From NCBI RefSeq assembly GCF_014851915.1, contig NZ_JACVAP010000001.1, forward strand, positions 1,364,001 through 1,428,000: a stretch of DNA of 64,000 nt. Direction: 5' to 3'. The stretch comes from Xanthomonas sp. XNM01 (lineage in GTDB: Bacteria > Pseudomonadota > Gammaproteobacteria > Xanthomonadales > Xanthomonadaceae). Both the position numbers and the translations under genes were made by a program. Below are positions 61,504 to 64,000 of this stretch, piece by piece (position 1 is the stretch's first letter; each line of letters opens with the position of its first letter). The notes under the pieces were generated by a model. That model had not been told where the DNA came from, did not search any database, and worked only from the letters and a program-made list of their open reading frames with translations.

Positions 61504-61848
61504 ATGAACGGCCCGGTGCCCAGCGACGCCGTGCTCGACCGTCTGGCGGCGGCCCTCGCAGAAGAGCGCAGGGCGCTGCTGGACCACGACGTCGAACTGC
61601 TGGTCCGCTCGACCCAGGACAAGCTGGCCGCACTGCGTGCGCTGGAGGCCGAAGTGCCCGGCGACCAGCAGACGCGGCTGGCCGAACTGGCCGAGGCCAA
61701 CCGCAGCAATGGCGCCCTGCTGGCGCGCCGCCGCCGCGAGGTCAACTGGGCGCTGCGCCACCTCGGCCGCAGCGAAAGCGCGCCGGCCTACGATGCGCAG
61801 GGCCAGTCGCAGCAGTTGCGCGCGCGTCGCGATATCGCCGTCGCCTGA
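61504..61848 (+). CDS. flgN: FlgK/FlgL export chaperone FlgN
   Basis: Helical chaperone for hook-filament junction proteins. 114 residues with the FlgN pattern LLDHDVELLVRSTQDKLAAL and a coiled region. Conservation is low; the position after flgM supports the call. Confidence 0.9.
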   Translation: MNGPVPSDAVLDRLAAALAEERRALLDHDVELLVRSTQDKLAALRALEAEVPGDQQTRLAELAEANRSNGALLARRRREVNWALRHLGRSESAPAYDAQGQSQQLRARRDIAVA

Positions 61849-61885
61849 GTGTGGCGGCGTGCCCCGGCCAGCGTGCCGCGCGGGC

Positions 61886-61891
61886 TAGAAT
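61886..61891 (+). promoter_or_regulatory. Possible sigma-70 -10 box upstream of the PAS histidine kinase
   Basis: TAGAAT in GC-rich surroundings within the 73-base flgN-kinase gap. No convincing -35 is seen. A start near 61898 would coincide with a GTG that opens an 8-codon frame ending at the kinase TTG. Confidence 0.3.
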
Positions 61892-61921
61892 GCGGCCGGT
61901 GAACACTTTCCCGGTCCCAGG

Positions 61922-63130
61922 TTGAACACTCCGCCCCCCTGCGCCGGCATTCCGGCCCTGCCCGCCCTGCAGGCGTTCGCACCGCGGCTGCTCGAAGGCG
62001 TGCTGCTGTTCGCCGAGGACGGCCTGCTGCTGTACGCCAATCCGGCCGCGCACACGCTGTGCGCCGAATGCTATCCACGCAGCCTCGAGCAGGGCCTGGA
62101 CCTGGACCGGCTGCTGCCACGCGATGCGCTGCCGCAGGCGCTGGCCGGCGGCCACTGGCGCGGACAGCTGTCCTTCGATGGCGGGCGCATGCTGCAGGTC
62201 CACCTGCACCACGATGCCGGCGATGGCCGCAGCCTGGTGCTGATGCAGGACATGCGGCTGGTCCGCACCGACGAGCAGGAACTGCTGCGCCGCCACGCCG
62301 AACTGAACGTGCGCCTGACCGCCGCCCAGGAAAAGCTGCTGCAGGCCGAGAAGCTGGCCTCGATCGGCCAGCTCGCCGCCGGCGTCGCGCACGAGATCAA
62401 CAATCCGATCGGCTACGTGCACTCGAACCTGGGCAGCCTGCAGGAGTACCTGCACAGCCTGTTCGCGCTGATCGACGTCTACGAGCGGGCGCTGCGCCTG
62501 CCCGATCCGCGTGCCCTGCTGCCGGAGATCGACGAGACCCGTTCGCGCCTGGACATCGATTTCATCAGCCGCGACCTGCCGCAGCTGCTGAACGAATCGC
62601 GCGAGGGCATCGAACGGGTGACCCGCATCGTGCGCGACCTGAAGGACTTCTCGCGCGCCGATCGCGACCAGTCCTGGAAGCTGGTCGACCTGCATGCCGG
62701 CCTGGAATCCACCCTCAACATCATCTGGAACGAGCTCAAGTACAACACGACGCTGGAGAAGGAATACGCCAGCCTGCCACTGGTGGAATGCCTGCCGTCG
62801 GAGATCAACCAGGTGTTCATGAACATCCTGCTCAACGCCGGCCAGGCGATCGGCGAGCGCGGCACGATCCGGCTCGCCAGCGGACAGGATGGCGACCATG
62901 TCTGGATCGAGGTCGCCGACAGCGGCAACGGCATCGCGCCGGACGCGCTGCAGCGCATCTTCGATCCGTTCTTCACCACCAAGCCGGTGGGCAAGGGCAC
63001 CGGGCTGGGCCTGTCGATCTCCTACGGCATCGTGGCCAAGCACCATGGCCGCATCGATGTCGACAGCGAGCTGGGCACGGGCTCGCGCTTCCGGATCGTG
63101 CTGCCGATCCGGCAGCTCAAGGCGGCCTGA
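61922..63130 (+). CDS. PAS-domain sensor histidine kinase (soluble)
   Basis: Cytoplasmic sensor kinase. About 402 residues: PAS-like N-terminal domain (about 20-110), coiled coil (115-145), HisKA with His157 in LAAGVAHEINNP, and HATPase_c with NQVFMNILLNAGQAI, ADSGNGIAP, FFTTKPVGKGTGLGLS. No TM helix. An in-frame stop lies at 61886-61888, so the start must be downstream; TTG 61922 is the first candidate and there is no ATG before residue 90. The start is therefore uncertain. The likely partner is the convergent EAL-REC protein or the VsrD-like regulator. Confidence 0.88.
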   Translation: MNTPPPCAGIPALPALQAFAPRLLEGVLLFAEDGLLLYANPAAHTLCAECYPRSLEQGLDLDRLLPRDALPQALAGGHWRGQLSFDGGRMLQVHLHHDAGDGRSLVLMQDMRLVRTDEQELLRRHAELNVRLTAAQEKLLQAEKLASIGQLAAGVAHEINNPIGYVHSNLGSLQEYLHSLFALIDVYERALRLPDPRALLPEIDETRSRLDIDFISRDLPQLLNESREGIERVTRIVRDLKDFSRADRDQSWKLVDLHAGLESTLNIIWNELKYNTTLEKEYASLPLVECLPSEINQVFMNILLNAGQAIGERGTIRLASGQDGDHVWIEVADSGNGIAPDALQRIFDPFFTTKPVGKGTGLGLSISYGIVAKHHGRIDVDSELGTGSRFRIVLPIRQLKAA

Positions 63131-63229
63131 GCCGCGGACACGGCGGCGGGGCAGGGGCCGCCAGCAGCCGACCGCATACGCGACCGGCGCATCGCGCCCC
63201 GGCGGCGCAGCCTTGTCGCGCGTCCGCCG

Positions 63230-64000
63230 TCAGCGCGGCGGATGCTGTTCCTGGTGGGTCCGGAACGCCTGCCGGATGTGCTCGCGCAGTTCGTCGTCGT
63301 TCCACGGCTTGGTCAGGAACCGGTAGATCGCGCCGCGGTTGATCGCGTCGGTCACCGTCGCCAGATCGGTGTAGCCCGACAGCACCATCCGCACCGTCGC
63401 CGGGTACAGCATCTTCACCCGACCCAGGAACTCGGTCCCGCTCATGTCCGACATGCGCTGGTCGGACAGGATCACCTGCACGTCGTTGGTCGCCAGCAGG
63501 TCGAAGGCGTCGCGCACGTTGCCCGCCGCGAGGATGCGGTAACCGTCGCGGCGGAACAGGCGCACCAGCGAGCGCAGCACGTTCTCCTCGTCGTCCAGCA
63601 GCAGCAGGGTGCGGTCCTCCTTGCTGGCCGCGAACAGCTCGGGGCGCAGATAGCGCCGGCGCAGGGTCATGCCGGCGGTGTCGGCCGGGACCGGTTCGCC
63701 GAACAGATAGCCCTGGAACACGTCGCAGTCGCTGCGCCGCAGGTAACCGAGCTGGGCTTCGCTTTCCACGCCGTTGGCGATCACTTTCATGTTCAGCTGG
63801 TGGCCCATCGCGATGATCGCGCGCACGATCGCGCTCTCGCGCTCGCCGGCCGGCGCGCTGCGGATGAAACTGCGGTCGATCTTGAGCATGTCGACCGGAT
63901 AGCGCACCAGCGCGCTCAGGCTGGAGTCGCCGGTGCCGAAGTTGTCCAGCGCCAGCCCGACGCCCTCCCGGCGCAGGATGACCAGGCCCTCGTAGACCGG
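63230..64000 (-). CDS. EAL domain protein with C-terminal receiver (EAL-REC), 5' end off the window
   Basis: Two-component c-di-GMP enzyme. 256 residues visible; the N-terminal part is cut at 64000. The end of an EAL domain (LDNFGTGDSSLSALV, MLKIDRSFI, IANGVESEAQLGYL, FQGYLFGEP) is followed by a receiver (about 120 residues) with LLLDDEENVLRSLVRL, phosphoacceptor in ILSDQRMSDMSG, and FLTKPWNDDELREHI. In the EAL domain the second Asp of the DDFGTG motif is Asn and EGVE reads NGVE, so phosphodiesterase activity may be weak. The EAL start and any upstream domain are not visible. Convergent with the PAS kinase, a plausible partner. Confidence 0.88.
   Translation of the reverse strand, partial: PVYEGLVILRREGVGLALDNFGTGDSSLSALVRYPVDMLKIDRSFIRSAPAGERESAIVRAIIAMGHQLNMKVIANGVESEAQLGYLRRSDCDVFQGYLFGEPVPADTAGMTLRRRYLRPELFAASKEDRTLLLLDDEENVLRSLVRLFRRDGYRILAAGNVRDAFDLLATNDVQVILSDQRMSDMSGTEFLGRVKMLYPATVRMVLSGYTDLATVTDAINRGAIYRFLTKPWNDDELREHIRQAFRTHQEQHPPR

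Overview
The window is a 64 kb stretch of very GC-rich gammaproteobacterial DNA that is almost entirely one flagellar and chemotaxis supercluster. Gene order (three MCPs, ycgR, cheA-cheY-STAS, parP-parC-motD-motC, cheA-cheZ-cheY-fliA-flhG-flhF-flhA-flhB, fliR to fliE, fleQ-rpoN, fliS-fliD-fliC, flgL to flgB, then flgA-flgM-flgN), the protein sequences, and the presence of a VsrD-like regulator, an rpoN copy inside the cluster and PilZ proteins all suggest a polarly flagellated member of the Xanthomonadaceae/Lysobacteraceae (Lysobacter, Luteimonas, Pseudoxanthomonas, Stenotrophomonas or Xanthomonas relatives). The genus cannot be settled from the sequence alone. Nearly every gene is on the minus strand; only flgA, flgM, flgN and a histidine kinase are on the plus strand.

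Layout. 1-9.0 kb: three related chemoreceptors (the first cut by the window edge) interleaved with a small secreted OB-fold-like protein, a CheW and a YcgR-type PilZ protein. 9.2-11.9 kb: a STAS-cheY-cheA operon. 12.0-15.6 kb: motC-motD-parC-parP, a stator pair plus the pole-localisation ParA/CheW pair. 15.7-21.7 kb: flhF-flhG-fliA-cheY-cheZ-cheA. 21.9-30.7 kb: export gate genes (flhA, flhB, fliR, fliQ, fliP, fliO, fliN) with an inserted membrane EAL protein. 30.7-39.4 kb: fliM, fliL, fliK, fliJ, fliI, fliH, fliG, fliF, fliE. 40.0-44.1 kb: the regulators fleQ, an orphan receiver, rpoN and a VsrD-like regulator. 44.2-48.4 kb: PilZ-like protein, fliT, fliS, fliD, fliC. 48.6-59.3 kb: flgL to flgB. 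59.4-61.8 kb: cheV, flgA, flgM, flgN. 61.9-64 kb: a PAS histidine kinase facing an EAL-REC protein cut by the window edge.

Regulation can be read from the DNA. Seven sites match the sigma-54 -24/-12 pattern (upstream of flhB, fliQ, fliL, fliE, flgG, flgB, flgA), and ten to thirteen sites match the sigma-28 (FliA) pattern TAAAG/TCAAG-N11/12-GCCGATAN (upstream of the first mcp, the OB-fold gene, cheW, ycgR, STAS, motC, the EAL gene, fliD, fliC, cheV, flgM, plus two inside motD and flhF). This is the expected hierarchy: RpoN/FleQ drive basal body and hook operons, then FlgM export frees FliA for flagellin, stator and chemotaxis genes. The most interesting observations are that the predicted start sites of cheV, motC and fliQ fall at or within about one base of their start codons, with no Shine-Dalgarno sequence (apparently leaderless flagellar operons from two different sigma factors); that an unstudied secreted OB-fold protein has a near-perfect FliA promoter; and that an acidic 'EIDALL'-type motif recurs in FliM, CheZ, ParP and twice in the CheA linker.
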